From assembly GCA_020847395.1 (NCBI GenBank), contig JADLCD010000040.1, positions 46,738 through 110,737 of the forward strand: 64,000 nt of DNA, in the 5' to 3' direction. Below are positions 16,431-25,835 of the stretch, one piece after another. This stretch comes from Chitinophagaceae bacterium. GTDB lineage: Bacteria > Bacteroidota > Bacteroidia > Chitinophagales > Chitinophagaceae. The position numbers and the translations under genes are program-made. Position 1 is the stretch's first letter, and each line of letters begins with the position of its first letter. The notes beneath the pieces were generated by a model, which saw only the letters and a program-made list of their open reading frames with translations, was not told the origin of the DNA and made no database searches.

Positions 16431-18833
16431 ATGCAATATAAGAACGATATCAGTATAGAAGACAGTAGTTTAGGAACAGATTTTAATCTTAAAGAGTTTG
16501 TTTTTAAATATATAAGGTATATTCCACTAATTGCTGCCTTTGTTTTAATTGCACTGGTTTTTGCATTTATGAAAATACGCTACGCCACTCCGATTTATAG
16601 TGTTAGCGGTTCTTTATATATAGAAAAGGAAGGAAAAATGGGCGGTAGCAGGGAAGGGCTTGAAGATATGTTTTTATTTTCCAATAATGTTAATCTCAAT
16701 AATGAACAAGAGTTTTTACATTCAAGGCAACTGGTTGCCAGGGTTGTTAAAAATTTAGGGTTACAATTAAGCTACTATAATGTTGGAAAAGTAAGATCTA
16801 CAAATGTATATAAAGGATCTCCTTTAAAATTGGAAATAATATCATTGAAAGATTCATCATCGTCATTCAGCTTTGAAATAGAAGCTAATGAAAATAAGTT
16901 TAAGTTTTTCAAATCAAACTCGTTTATTAATTACGGTGAGATATTTGAAACCGCGGACGGGCTTTTCAAGCTTCATCGTTTATCAAACGTTTCTCTCAAT
17001 GTTTTCGCAAGTCCTGTGTTTACGATTTCTTACAACTCACCCGAACAAGCTACCATATCTCTTGCTAAATCTATTAATGTTAGTCAAAATATTGAACAGG
17101 CCACTATCCTGGGAATATCTATTGAAACAGACAATACGGATTTTGGAAAAGACGTAATTAATGAATTGATGAAAGAATATGGCAGAATGAATGTGGAAGA
17201 TAAGAAGGAGATATCCAGGGTTACTATGCAATTTATAGATGAACGCCTCGATACTATAAAAGAAGAGCTGGGAACAGTAGAATCTGGCTTACTTAGATTT
17301 CGCGAAAAAAATGAAGTGATTGATTTGCCGGAGCAATCCAGGCTTTACTATAGTGAACTTACAGAAAATAATAAACAATTAATTGAACAGCAGGTTCGCA
17401 TGAATGTAATTGACTACCTGATCAACTACATTAATAAACCCGAAAACCAGTTTAATATAGTTCCTGCTGACTTGGGAATTGAAGAACCCGTATTGCTTCC
17501 TTTACTTACCCAATATAATCAACTCATTCTGCAAAGGGTAAATATGCTACAGTCAACCGGGCCTTCAAATCACGCTCTCGTACTTCTAAATACAAATATT
17601 CAAAAAGTAAGGGAGCAGATGCTTGAAGCGCTAAAAAATGTAAAGCAATCCTATTCCATTGCAAATAAAAAGCTTATAGACCAGGCAAATGCTACAAAAT
17701 CAAATATCCGCAGCGTTCCATCAAAAGCAAAAAACCTTCTGGATATTGAGCGGCAGCAGAAAATAAAACAGGATCTTTATTTATTCCTTTTGCAAAAACG
17801 GGAAGAAGCCGCTATTTCTGCTGCAGCAACTATATCCAGCTCCCGCCCGTTAGAAGCCGCTACCGCCTCAGGCGTTCCTGTGCAACCTAATAAAAAAAAT
17901 ATCTATGTTATTGCTATTATAGTTGGCATTATAATACCTGTTTTAATCATAGCCCTATCTGAGTTTCTAAATGATAAGATTACGGAAAAACAGGAAATAA
18001 GTAAGAAAACACAAACGCCGGTAGTAGGAGAGATAGGACACGCCGGTACAGAAGCGTTAGTAGTGAAAACTGGTAGCAGAACCGTAATATCTGAACAGTT
18101 CAGAATTTTACGCACAAATGTGCAATATCTAATTAATAAAACAGATAAACCTGTAATACTTGTTACCTCTTCGGTAAGCGGAGAAGGTAAATCTTTTATT
18201 GCAACTAATTTTGGAGCAGTAATGGCTTTAGCAGGTAAAAAAACCGTTATTCTTGAATTTGATATTCGTAAACCAAGGCTTATAAAAGGATTAGGCATTA
18301 AAGCTGAAAAAGGGCTTACCAATTACATTTTGGGTAATGTTACTCCTGAAGAAATGATTATGCCAGTAAATGAAATACCTAACCTTTTTGTTATTGCCTG
18401 CGGCCCAATACCTCCTAACCCTTCTGAATTACTACTAGATAACCATGTTGATAAATTATTCAATTTTCTTAAATCAAATTTTGACGCTATTATTATTGAT
18501 ACAGCACCTGTAGGACTGGTAAGCGATGGGTTTACATTAAGTAAATATGCAGATGCCTGTTTATATATTGTAAGGCAGGGGTATACATTACGTAAGCAAT
18601 TAAATATGATTGAAGAGCTATATCAGAAAAAACGACTTCCCAATATGGCTTTATTGGTAAACGATATTAAAACAAAGGGTAGATATAAAGGGTACTACGG
18701 ATACGGAGGTGGAATATATGGTAATTATGGATATGGTTATGGATATGGTTATGGATACGGAGAATACTTTCAGGCAGAAAAAAAAGAAGATTCTTTTTTG
18801 AAAAAAGTGATGGCGCTATTTATAAAAAAATAA
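16431..18833 (+). CDS. Wzc/GumC-type co-polymerase with BY-kinase domain
   Basis: An 800-residue inner membrane protein controlling chain length and export. The first membrane helix is near residues 28-47, then come a periplasmic Wzz domain with coiled coils (residues ~270-450) and a second helix near 490-510. The cytoplasmic kinase has Walker A SGEGKS (near 583), a Walker A' of the form LEFDIRKP (first Asp replaced by Glu) and Walker B AIIIDTAP. The tail holds a Tyr/Gly-rich cluster (YGYGYGYGYG, ~residues 755-780), the autophosphorylation region. Its likely phosphatase is the PHP-domain protein at 50314. Confidence 0.93.
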   Translation: MQYKNDISIEDSSLGTDFNLKEFVFKYIRYIPLIAAFVLIALVFAFMKIRYATPIYSVSGSLYIEKEGKMGGSREGLEDMFLFSNNVNLNNEQEFLHSRQLVARVVKNLGLQLSYYNVGKVRSTNVYKGSPLKLEIISLKDSSSSFSFEIEANENKFKFFKSNSFINYGEIFETADGLFKLHRLSNVSLNVFASPVFTISYNSPEQATISLAKSINVSQNIEQATILGISIETDNTDFGKDVINELMKEYGRMNVEDKKEISRVTMQFIDERLDTIKEELGTVESGLLRFREKNEVIDLPEQSRLYYSELTENNKQLIEQQVRMNVIDYLINYINKPENQFNIVPADLGIEEPVLLPLLTQYNQLILQRVNMLQSTGPSNHALVLLNTNIQKVREQMLEALKNVKQSYSIANKKLIDQANATKSNIRSVPSKAKNLLDIERQQKIKQDLYLFLLQKREEAAISAAATISSSRPLEAATASGVPVQPNKKNIYVIAIIVGIIIPVLIIALSEFLNDKITEKQEISKKTQTPVVGEIGHAGTEALVVKTGSRTVISEQFRILRTNVQYLINKTDKPVILVTSSVSGEGKSFIATNFGAVMALAGKKTVILEFDIRKPRLIKGLGIKAEKGLTNYILGNVTPEEMIMPVNEIPNLFVIACGPIPPNPSELLLDNHVDKLFNFLKSNFDAIIIDTAPVGLVSDGFTLSKYADACLYIVRQGYTLRKQLNMIEELYQKKRLPNMALLVNDIKTKGRYKGYYGYGGGIYGNYGYGYGYGYGYGEYFQAEKKEDSFLKKVMALFIKK
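18729..18764 (+). repeat. 12-bp tandem repeat coding for the Tyr-rich kinase tail
   Basis: GGATATGGTTAT occurs twice in perfect tandem (18729-18740, 18741-18752), followed by a degenerate copy. It encodes Gly-Tyr units in the kinase's autophosphorylation tail. Such a repeat can change copy number in frame and alter the number of phosphorylatable tyrosines. Confidence 0.6.
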
Positions 18834-18840
18834 AAATCTG

Positions 18841-19839
18841 ATGACACTTTCGGGGAAAAAGGTTTTGGTAACAGGTGCGGACGGGTTTATTGGTAGCCAT
18901 TTGGTTGAAAGGCTATTAGAGGAAAACTGCGAAATACGGGCATTCGTTTATTATAATTCTTTTAATAACTGGGGATGGTTAGATTCGTTCGAAAAAGAAA
19001 AGCAGTCAGAAATTGAGATTTTTTCAGGTGATATTAGAGACCCTAATGGAATAAGGGTTGCTATGCAAAATGTAGATATTGTATTTCATTTGGGCGCATT
19101 AATAGCAATACCCTATAGTTACCATTCTCCTGATAATTATATTGATACAAATATTAAGGGTACATTGAATGTTTTGCAAGCTGCGAGAGATGCAAAAGTG
19201 CAAAAGATATTGACAACTTCTACCTCCGAAGTATACGGAACAGCACTATATGTACCTATTGATGAAAAGCATCCAAGGCAGGCTCAGTCGCCTTATTCTG
19301 CTACCAAAATTGGAGCAGATAGTATAGCCGAGTCGTTTTACAGAAGTTTTGATTTGCCAGTAACGATTGTGCGGCCTTTTAACACGTATGGCCCAAGGCA
19401 GTCTGCAAGAGCCATTATACCAACTATTATAACACAATTGCTTTCTGGAAAAACAGAGATAAAATTAGGAGCACTTCACCCAACAAGAGATCTGTTGTTT
19501 GTAAAAGATACCGCTAACGGATTTGTACAGATTGCTTTATCCGATAATGTAATTGGGGAAGAAATAAATATTGCAACACAGCAGGAAATAAGTGTAAAAG
19601 AATTAGCTGAAACTATCATTAAGCTCATTAATCCATCAGCAAAAATTATTGTAGAAGACGAACGTTTGCGCCCTGCAAAAAGCGAAGTAGAACGGCTTTT
19701 AGGATCTAATGAAAAAATAAGGAGATTAACAAAATGGCAACCAGAGGTTACGCTTGAAAAAGGAATAGAAAAAACTATTGAGTGGTTTTCTATAAAAGAA
19801 AATCTTTCAAGATATAAGGCACATATATATAATATTTAA
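18841..19839 (+). CDS. legB: LegB-type NDP-sugar 4,6-dehydratase
   Basis: A 332-residue extended SDR. The Rossmann motif TGADGFIGSHL is followed by the subfamily hallmark FVYYNSFNNWGWLDS seen in LegB enzymes, then STSEVYG and the catalytic YSATK near residue 152. LegB converts GDP- or UDP-GlcNAc to the 4-keto-6-deoxy sugar, the first committed step toward legionaminic-type acids. It starts 7 bp after the kinase gene and 46 bp before the NeuD-type gene. In known clusters a LegC aminotransferase usually comes next; here it is absent. Confidence 0.88.
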   Translation: MTLSGKKVLVTGADGFIGSHLVERLLEENCEIRAFVYYNSFNNWGWLDSFEKEKQSEIEIFSGDIRDPNGIRVAMQNVDIVFHLGALIAIPYSYHSPDNYIDTNIKGTLNVLQAARDAKVQKILTTSTSEVYGTALYVPIDEKHPRQAQSPYSATKIGADSIAESFYRSFDLPVTIVRPFNTYGPRQSARAIIPTIITQLLSGKTEIKLGALHPTRDLLFVKDTANGFVQIALSDNVIGEEINIATQQEISVKELAETIIKLINPSAKIIVEDERLRPAKSEVERLLGSNEKIRRLTKWQPEVTLEKGIEKTIEWFSIKENLSRYKAHIYNI

Positions 19840-19885
19840 CGAGATATTGCATTTACAACAATGAAACTGTTGCTGTATACATAAA

Positions 19886-20533
19886 ATGGGAAAAAACAAA
19901 ATTGTTTTAGTTGGTGCAGGGGGGCATTGTAAATCAAGTATTGAAATAATTGAGTCCCTCGGCAGCTATGAAATTGAAGGAATAATAGATAAAATATCGT
20001 CTGATAAAAAAATTTTGTCTTACCCGGTTTTAGGAGATGATAGCAGCATTCCCGGTCTAATAAAACAATCTTGTCATTTTTTAATAACAGTTGGACAAAT
20101 AAAGTCTTCTTTTGTAAGGAAAACCCTTTTTGAAGATATAAAGCGCAATAACGGAATATTAGCAACCATTAAAAGTCCATCGGCAATTATTTCAAAACGC
20201 TGCGTATTTGGTGAAGGAAGTATTGTGTTTAACCTTGCTATAATCAATTGTGATGTTTCCATTGGTAAAAATATAATTATAAATAACAAGGCGCTTATTG
20301 AACATGATAGTATAATTGGCGACCACAGTCATATTTCAACAGGTGCAATAATAAATGGAAATTGCACAATTGGGAATGAAGTATTTATTGGAAGTAATAG
20401 TGTTGTTGCTCAAGGCATTAATATCGTATCAAATACAATTGTTGGCGCAGGAAGCGTTGTTATAAAAAATATTAATGAGCCGGGTGTATATGCAGGAAAT
20501 CCCGCAAAAAAAATTGCAAAAATTGAACAATAG
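19886..20533 (+). CDS. NeuD/PglD-family sugar O/N-acetyltransferase
   Basis: A 215-residue protein with the PglD-N Rossmann-like domain (IVLVGAGGHCKSSIEIIES, residues 4-23) followed by left-handed beta-helix hexapeptide repeats (residues ~100-205). The active-site His is probably in LIEHDSIIGDHSHIS near residue 135, and the end GVYAGNPAKKI is typical. Position between LegB and LegI suggests the LegH role: acetyl-CoA-dependent N-acetylation of the 4-amino sugar. An O-acetylation role is the alternative. Its 3' end overlaps the neuB-type gene. Confidence 0.82.
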   Translation: MGKNKIVLVGAGGHCKSSIEIIESLGSYEIEGIIDKISSDKKILSYPVLGDDSSIPGLIKQSCHFLITVGQIKSSFVRKTLFEDIKRNNGILATIKSPSAIISKRCVFGEGSIVFNLAIINCDVSIGKNIIINNKALIEHDSIIGDHSHISTGAIINGNCTIGNEVFIGSNSVVAQGINIVSNTIVGAGSVVIKNINEPGVYAGNPAKKIAKIEQ

Positions 20534-21530
20534 GTGCATCATTATAGCAGAGGCGGGAGTTAATCATAATGGGAGTATTGCTTTAGCAAAGCAACTTATT
20601 GATGTTGCTGCTGAAGCAAAAGCAGACTTTGTTAAATTTCAAACCTTTAAGGCAAACAAACTTGTTACCAATACAGCAAATAAAGCCAGCTATCAAAAAA
20701 TCACAACTTCTTCAGATGAAACCCAGTTACAGATGTTAGCAAAGCTGGAGTTAAAAGAAGAAGATCACTATGAGCTAATAAAGTATTGCTCAAAAAAAGG
20801 AATTTCTTTTCTCTCCACGGCTTTTGATTTTGAGAGTATTGATCTCTTAAAAAAATTGAATATAAAATTAGGTAAGGTTCCATCAGGAGAAATTACTAAT
20901 CTTCCTTACTTGAGAAAGATGGCAAAAAGTTTTGAGCAAATAATTCTTTCTACTGGCATGTCGGATTTGGATGAAATTGAACAAGCCTTAACCGCTATAA
21001 TAAATGCCGGCTTATCCAAAGAAAATATAACAATACTTCATTGCAATACAGAATATCCCACACCCTTTAAAGATGTGAATTTAAGGGCTATGAACACAAT
21101 AAAAGATAAATTGGGTGTAGCAATAGGATATTCGGATCATACCCTCGGCATAGAAGTGCCTGTAGCAGCAGTTGCATTAGGAGCTAAAATAATTGAAAAG
21201 CACTTTACCCTAAGCAGAAATATGGAAGGTCCGGATCACAAAGCATCACTTGAACCGGGAGAATTAATCCAAATGATTAAATCCATACGTAATATTGAAG
21301 AAGCATTAGGGAATTCTGAAAAAATTGCTTCTGATTCTGAACAAAAAAACAAAGTGATAGCTCGTAAAAGTATAGTTGCTGCTATAGACATAAAGAAAGG
21401 GGAATTGTTTACTGAATTTAATCTAACAGTCAAGAGGCCGGGGGGCGGCATCAATCCTATGCAATGGGATAATATTGTTGGTGGAATTGCCGCTAAAGAT
21501 TTTAAGGCAGATGATTTGATAGAGCTATGA
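20523..21530 (+). CDS. legI: NeuB-family nonulosonate synthase (LegI type)
   Basis: A synthase condensing phosphoenolpyruvate with a 6-carbon amino sugar to make a nine-carbon acid. The TIM-barrel domain starts IIIAEAGVNHNGSIALAKQL and includes KVPSGEITNLPYL, LSTGMSDLDEI, LHCNTEYPTP and GYSDHTLG. The C-terminal SAF/antifreeze-like domain (ARKSIVAAIDIKKGE) binds substrate. The track start at 20475 would overlap neuD by 59 bp and add residues not typical of NeuB. The TTG at 20523 gives MNNRCIIIAEAG, matching family N-termini, with an 11-bp overlap. It overlaps the next gene by ATGA. Confidence 0.93.
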   Translation: MNNRCIIIAEAGVNHNGSIALAKQLIDVAAEAKADFVKFQTFKANKLVTNTANKASYQKITTSSDETQLQMLAKLELKEEDHYELIKYCSKKGISFLSTAFDFESIDLLKKLNIKLGKVPSGEITNLPYLRKMAKSFEQIILSTGMSDLDEIEQALTAIINAGLSKENITILHCNTEYPTPFKDVNLRAMNTIKDKLGVAIGYSDHTLGIEVPVAAVALGAKIIEKHFTLSRNMEGPDHKASLEPGELIQMIKSIRNIEEALGNSEKIASDSEQKNKVIARKSIVAAIDIKKGELFTEFNLTVKRPGGGINPMQWDNIVGGIAAKDFKADDLIEL

Positions 21531-22702
21531 AGAATGGAAAACTAAAATGCTGTATAATAACGGGCTCAAGGGCCGAGTATGGACTCTTTCTTCCTTTGTT
21601 AAAAAGGATAACAAAAGAAGCACGCATGGAATTACAGTTGATAGCAACCGGTATGCATCTTTCTCCAGAGTTTGGTTTAACCTATCAACAAATTGAAGAT
21701 GATGGCTTTGTTATTGATGCCAAAATTGAAATGCTATTGTCTGCGGATTCAGCTGCTGCAATAACAAAATCTACCGGGTTGGGGTTAATAGGATTTGCAG
21801 ATGCCTTTGAAAGATTAAAGCCTCATTGGGTTATATTATTGGGAGACCGGTTTGAAACCTTTGCTGCTGCAACTGCTGCGCATATAGCTAAAATTCCGAT
21901 TGCCCATTTACATGGTGGAGAAATAACAGAAGGCGCAGTTGATGATGCATTCAGGCACGCAATATCTAAAATGGCATATCTGCATTTTACATCTACCGAA
22001 ACATACAGGAAAAGAGTAATTCAATTAGGAGAATCGCCTGAAAGGGTTTTTAATGTTGGAGCAATAGGAGTAGATAACCTTAGTACGGTAAAGTTGCTTT
22101 CTTTGCCTGCGTTAAAGAAAGAATTAAAATTTGATATAGATAGTAAAAATACAGTTCTTGTAACATTCCATCCTGTTACATTGGAGAATAACAGTTCAAA
22201 GCGCCAAATGAATAATTTACTGAGAGCTTTGGAGCATTTTCCTTATTTAAAAATTATTTTTACATTACCCAATGCTGATGGTGATGGTAGAGTAATAACA
22301 AACCTCATTCAGCAGTTTGTTGAGAAGCACCCTCTTTCATCAAAATCTTTTACAAGCTTAGGAACAATAAGATATTTATCTCTTCTTAAAATTGTTAAAG
22401 CAGTGATAGGCAATTCTTCAAGCGGTATAATAGAAGCGCCTTATTTTTATATCCCGGCGGTTAATATTGGAGATAGACAAAAGGGTAGAATAAAGCCCTC
22501 CACTGTTATTGATACTTCGCCAGAAACAAAAGATATTGTAAAAGCTATTCAAAAAGCGGTGTCTCCAGGTTTTTTAAAAACCTGCAAGCAGCGTATAAGC
22601 CAGTATGGTAATGGTAATACATCAAAGCAAATTGTTCAACACCTTCTTGAAAAAGGTATAATAAAAACAACAAAAAAATCATTTTTTGACATAAGTTGTT
22701 AA
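21527..22702 (+). CDS. legG: NeuC-family hydrolysing NDP-sugar 2-epimerase (LegG type)
   Basis: A 391-residue GT-B-fold enzyme that inverts C2 and releases the nucleotide, giving the free sugar used by the NeuB-type synthase. Motifs are GSRAEYGLFLPLL near the N-terminus, ILLGDRFETFAAA near residue 105, HLHGGEITEGAVDD, a TFHPVTLE segment, and GNSSSGIIEAP near residue 300. Length fits NeuC. It overlaps legI by 4 bp (ATGA) and the next gene starts 2 bp after its stop, so the trio is translationally coupled. Confidence 0.93.
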   Translation: MKNGKLKCCIITGSRAEYGLFLPLLKRITKEARMELQLIATGMHLSPEFGLTYQQIEDDGFVIDAKIEMLLSADSAAAITKSTGLGLIGFADAFERLKPHWVILLGDRFETFAAATAAHIAKIPIAHLHGGEITEGAVDDAFRHAISKMAYLHFTSTETYRKRVIQLGESPERVFNVGAIGVDNLSTVKLLSLPALKKELKFDIDSKNTVLVTFHPVTLENNSSKRQMNNLLRALEHFPYLKIIFTLPNADGDGRVITNLIQQFVEKHPLSSKSFTSLGTIRYLSLLKIVKAVIGNSSSGIIEAPYFYIPAVNIGDRQKGRIKPSTVIDTSPETKDIVKAIQKAVSPGFLKTCKQRISQYGNGNTSKQIVQHLLEKGIIKTTKKSFFDISC

Positions 22703-22704
22703 GA

Positions 22705-23757
22705 ATGAAAAATTGGTCGAAAAATATTATTTATACTGATGCTACCGTAAAAAAAGCATTGGAAATCCTTGACAAAATAGGCGTGGCATCAAATGTTCTT
22801 TTTGTAGTCAATAGCAATAATATACTCCTTGGCTCAGTAACAGACGGTGACATCAGAAGAGGGTTATTGAATGATGCACATGTATCTGATAGTATAACTT
22901 CAGTGATGAACAAGAATTGCTTAACACTTATAAATAACAATTATAACACTGAGTTTATTAAAGCATGCAAGAAAAAGGAAATAACAATAATTCCGGTTGT
23001 AGACGATGATGGCAAAATGCTTGATATATTAAACCTCACCGAATATAAAGCGGTATTACCTGTAACCGTAGTAATAATGGCAGGAGGGAAAGGCGAAAGG
23101 TTAATGCCATTAACAAAGGATACTCCTAAACCAATGTTGAAAATTGGAGATAAACCAATTTTAGAGCATAATATTGACAGGTTAATAATGTATGGTATAC
23201 GACATTTTCACATTTGTGTTAATTATTTAAGTGACAAGATCGTTAGTTATTTTGGTAATGGGGAAGAGAAAGGAGTGAAAATTGAATATGTTTATGAACC
23301 AGAAGCACTAGGCACTATAGGTTCTGTTTCAGAAATTGATCACTATTCTCAGGAGTATGTACTTGTAATGAACTCGGATTTGTTGACCAACATAGATTTT
23401 AATGATTTCTTTGACGAATTTATCTCTAATAATGCAGACGCTGCCGTCGCGTCAATTCCTTATCGGATTGATCTTCCTTATGCTATTTTGGAAGTAGATG
23501 GAAATAAAATTGTATCGCTTAAAGAAAAACCGAAATATACCTACTTTGCAAATGCAGGAATATATCTTATTAAAAAAGAGGTTTTATTAAAAGCAATTCC
23601 CCAAAAAACATTTTTTAACGCCACAGACCTTATTGAGTATTTAATAAAGAAAAAATATAAAGTTGTTAACTATACCATTTTGGAGTATTGGCTTGATATA
23701 GGCAGGCATGAAGACTTTGAAAGAGCACAAAATGACATTAAACATATTTCCCTTTAA
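22705..23757 (+). CDS. ptmE: PtmE-type sugar-1-phosphate nucleotidyltransferase with CBS pair
   Basis: A two-part protein. Residues ~1-115 hold a CBS-domain pair (LFVVNSNNILLGSVTDGDIRRG; IIPVVDDDGKMLDIL). Residues ~120-350 form a nucleotidyltransferase domain with the signature MAGGKGERLMPLT.DTPKPM and an ANAGIYLI segment. In Campylobacter jejuni, PtmE is the guanylyltransferase that makes GDP-glucosamine for the GDP-linked legionaminic acid route, so this gene suggests GDP- rather than UDP-sugar intermediates. The track start is a TTG at 22696 inside legG; the ATG at 22705 is preferred. The stop overlaps the next ATG (TAATG). Confidence 0.86.
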   Translation: MKNWSKNIIYTDATVKKALEILDKIGVASNVLFVVNSNNILLGSVTDGDIRRGLLNDAHVSDSITSVMNKNCLTLINNNYNTEFIKACKKKEITIIPVVDDDGKMLDILNLTEYKAVLPVTVVIMAGGKGERLMPLTKDTPKPMLKIGDKPILEHNIDRLIMYGIRHFHICVNYLSDKIVSYFGNGEEKGVKIEYVYEPEALGTIGSVSEIDHYSQEYVLVMNSDLLTNIDFNDFFDEFISNNADAAVASIPYRIDLPYAILEVDGNKIVSLKEKPKYTYFANAGIYLIKKEVLLKAIPQKTFFNATDLIEYLIKKKYKVVNYTILEYWLDIGRHEDFERAQNDIKHISL

Positions 23758-24476
23758 TGAGTCCTCAAATATTATGGCTTATAGCTGCCCGATCGGGGTC
23801 CAAATCAATTCCTAATAAGAACATTAAATTGTTGAATGGAGTTCCTCTGCTTACATACCGGGTAAAAACAGCATTACATTTTTTGCATACAAACAATATC
23901 TGGTGCTCTACCGACAGTAAAGAATATGCAGAAATCGCCATACAATCCGGAGCACTCGTTCCTTTCTTACGTCCTCTTGAATTGGCTGGAGATAATAGCT
24001 CTTCAATAGATGTAGTATTACATGCTATGGATTTTGCTGAACAAAATAATTATACGTTTGATGGCATTGCTTTATTAGAGCCCACTTCTCCATTTGTGTA
24101 TTATGAAGATATCGATAATGCTATACAATTACTTTTTAATGACGAACAGGCAACCAGTATTGTGGCGGTAAAAGAAAACAGGCCAAATACAATTTTTGTA
24201 CAAAATAGTTCAGCTTATTTAGAAGTTCTTGCACAAAAGCTCGAAGAGATTAAATGTATGGGACGCCAAAACTTTGAAACACAAATTACCCCATCAGGAG
24301 GATTCTATATTAGCAAATGGAAAGATTTTCGTTCATATAAAACATTTTATACGCCAAAAACTTTACCATATTTAGTACCTCCGGAATGTTCCTTAGAAAT
24401 AGATGAGGAAATTGATTGGGGATGGGCAGAATATTTAATAAATAATGGTATTGTTAATACAATGAAGATTTTTTGA
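23757..24476 (+). CDS. legF: CMP-nonulosonate cytidylyltransferase (LegF/PtmB/NeuA type)
   Basis: A 239-residue enzyme activating the nonulosonic acid with CTP. The N-terminal nucleotide-binding motif is IAARSGSKSIPNKNIKLL (family consensus AR-x-GSK-x-I-x-x-KN). The LLEPTSPF segment near residue 103 and the C-terminal IDEEIDWGWAEYL, which supplies metal-binding Asp residues, are both present. One base overlaps ptmE and the aminotransferase starts 2 bp after its stop. Its presence shows that the end product is a CMP-activated sugar added as an intact nonulosonate. Confidence 0.93.
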   Translation: MSPQILWLIAARSGSKSIPNKNIKLLNGVPLLTYRVKTALHFLHTNNIWCSTDSKEYAEIAIQSGALVPFLRPLELAGDNSSSIDVVLHAMDFAEQNNYTFDGIALLEPTSPFVYYEDIDNAIQLLFNDEQATSIVAVKENRPNTIFVQNSSAYLEVLAQKLEEIKCMGRQNFETQITPSGGFYISKWKDFRSYKTFYTPKTLPYLVPPECSLEIDEEIDWGWAEYLINNGIVNTMKIF

Positions 24477-24477
24477 C

Positions 24478-25830
24478 ATGAATTACTCGGAAAAATTACA
24501 TTCTTTAATTCCAGGTGGAGCTCATACTTATTCCCGGGGCGATGATCAATTTCCAGATAATGCTCCTCAAATATTATCACATGGAATAGGTTGTCATGTA
24601 TGGGATGCTGAAGGACGGAAGTTTATTGATTATGGTATGGGACTTCGATCCGTTAACATTGGATATGGAAACAAAGAAATAGCTGATGCGGCTCTTCAGG
24701 AAATATTAAAAGGTAATAATCTCACAAGGGCATCATTAACAGAATTAAAAGCCGCGGAAACATTAACAGAATTGATTTCTTCCGCCGACATGGTGAAGTT
24801 TGCAAAACATGGTTCAACTGTTACAACAGCGGCGTTAAAACTTGCCAGGGCATATACTAAAAGGAAGTTTGTAGCTGTTCCTTATGAGCATCCTTTTTTT
24901 TCGTTTGATGACTGGTTTATTGGGTCTACAGTAATGAACCTTGGTGTGCCTGACGACATCAGTAAGTTGACTCTAAAGTTTCATTATAATGATATAACAT
25001 CTTTACAAAAACTTTTTGATGAATATCCGGAACAAATTGCATGTGTAATGCTTGAACCTGCAACAACTGTAAGCCCAATTTTAGAAAATGGAGAATTGGG
25101 GGGCAAAAATTTCTCCCAAAATGAGGCCACGTCTACAAAACGAAATTTTTTACATTCCGTAAAAAACCTGTGTCATAAAAATGGAGCAGTATTTATTATT
25201 GATGAAATGATTACTGGCTTTCGATGGCATATCAATGGTGCACAGAAGTACTTTGATATAACTCCGGATTTAAGCACATTTGGAAAAGCGATGGCAAACG
25301 GCTTTGCAGTTGCTGCTTTAACTGGCAAGAGAGAAATTATGCAACTGGGAGGTATAAAAAATGAAGGAATGGAAAGAATATTCCTTACATCTACTACTCA
25401 CGGTGCAGAAATGAGTGCCTTAGGCGCTTTTATTAAAACTATTGACATATTAAGGCGTGATAATGGAGTTGAATATATTTGGAATTACGGCTCAAAATTA
25501 ATGAGTGGTTTAAATGACGAAGCGAAGAAGCTATCTATTAATGACTTTTTTTATTGTGAGGGTTATCCATGTTCACCGGCTTTTGTAACAAAAGACGCGG
25601 AGGGAAAAATTTCTCTGCCCTTTAGAACATTATTTCAGCAGGAAATGATTAATAATGGCATTCTTATACCTTACATAGCAATTTCCCTGGCACATACTGA
25701 GGATGATTTAAATAAAACAATAGAAGCCGCAAGAATTTCTTTAAGGGTTTACAAAAAAGCCCTGGAATCCGGTATGGATGGGCTATTAAAGTCACGCGTC
25801 ATTAAACCAGTATTTAGAAAGTATAACTGA
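24478..25830 (+). CDS. class III PLP aminotransferase (glutamate-1-semialdehyde aminomutase-like)
   Basis: A 450-residue fold-type I PLP enzyme of the HemL-like class III group. Visible features are IPGGAHTYSRG at the N-terminus, KFAKHGSTVTTAALKLARAYT (cofactor phosphate region, near residue 106), the cofactor Asp in FIIDEMITGFRW (near 240) and the PLP Lys in STFGKAMANG (near 268). HemL itself makes 5-aminolevulinate, but this gene is embedded in nonulosonate synthesis between the CMP-synthetase and an SDR. It probably aminates a keto or aldehyde sugar intermediate. No DegT-type LegC is nearby, so it may replace LegC or add an extra amino group; which one is open. Confidence 0.85.
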   Translation: MNYSEKLHSLIPGGAHTYSRGDDQFPDNAPQILSHGIGCHVWDAEGRKFIDYGMGLRSVNIGYGNKEIADAALQEILKGNNLTRASLTELKAAETLTELISSADMVKFAKHGSTVTTAALKLARAYTKRKFVAVPYEHPFFSFDDWFIGSTVMNLGVPDDISKLTLKFHYNDITSLQKLFDEYPEQIACVMLEPATTVSPILENGELGGKNFSQNEATSTKRNFLHSVKNLCHKNGAVFIIDEMITGFRWHINGAQKYFDITPDLSTFGKAMANGFAVAALTGKREIMQLGGIKNEGMERIFLTSTTHGAEMSALGAFIKTIDILRRDNGVEYIWNYGSKLMSGLNDEAKKLSINDFFYCEGYPCSPAFVTKDAEGKISLPFRTLFQQEMINNGILIPYIAISLAHTEDDLNKTIEAARISLRVYKKALESGMDGLLKSRVIKPVFRKYN

Positions 25831-25835
25831 AAGAA

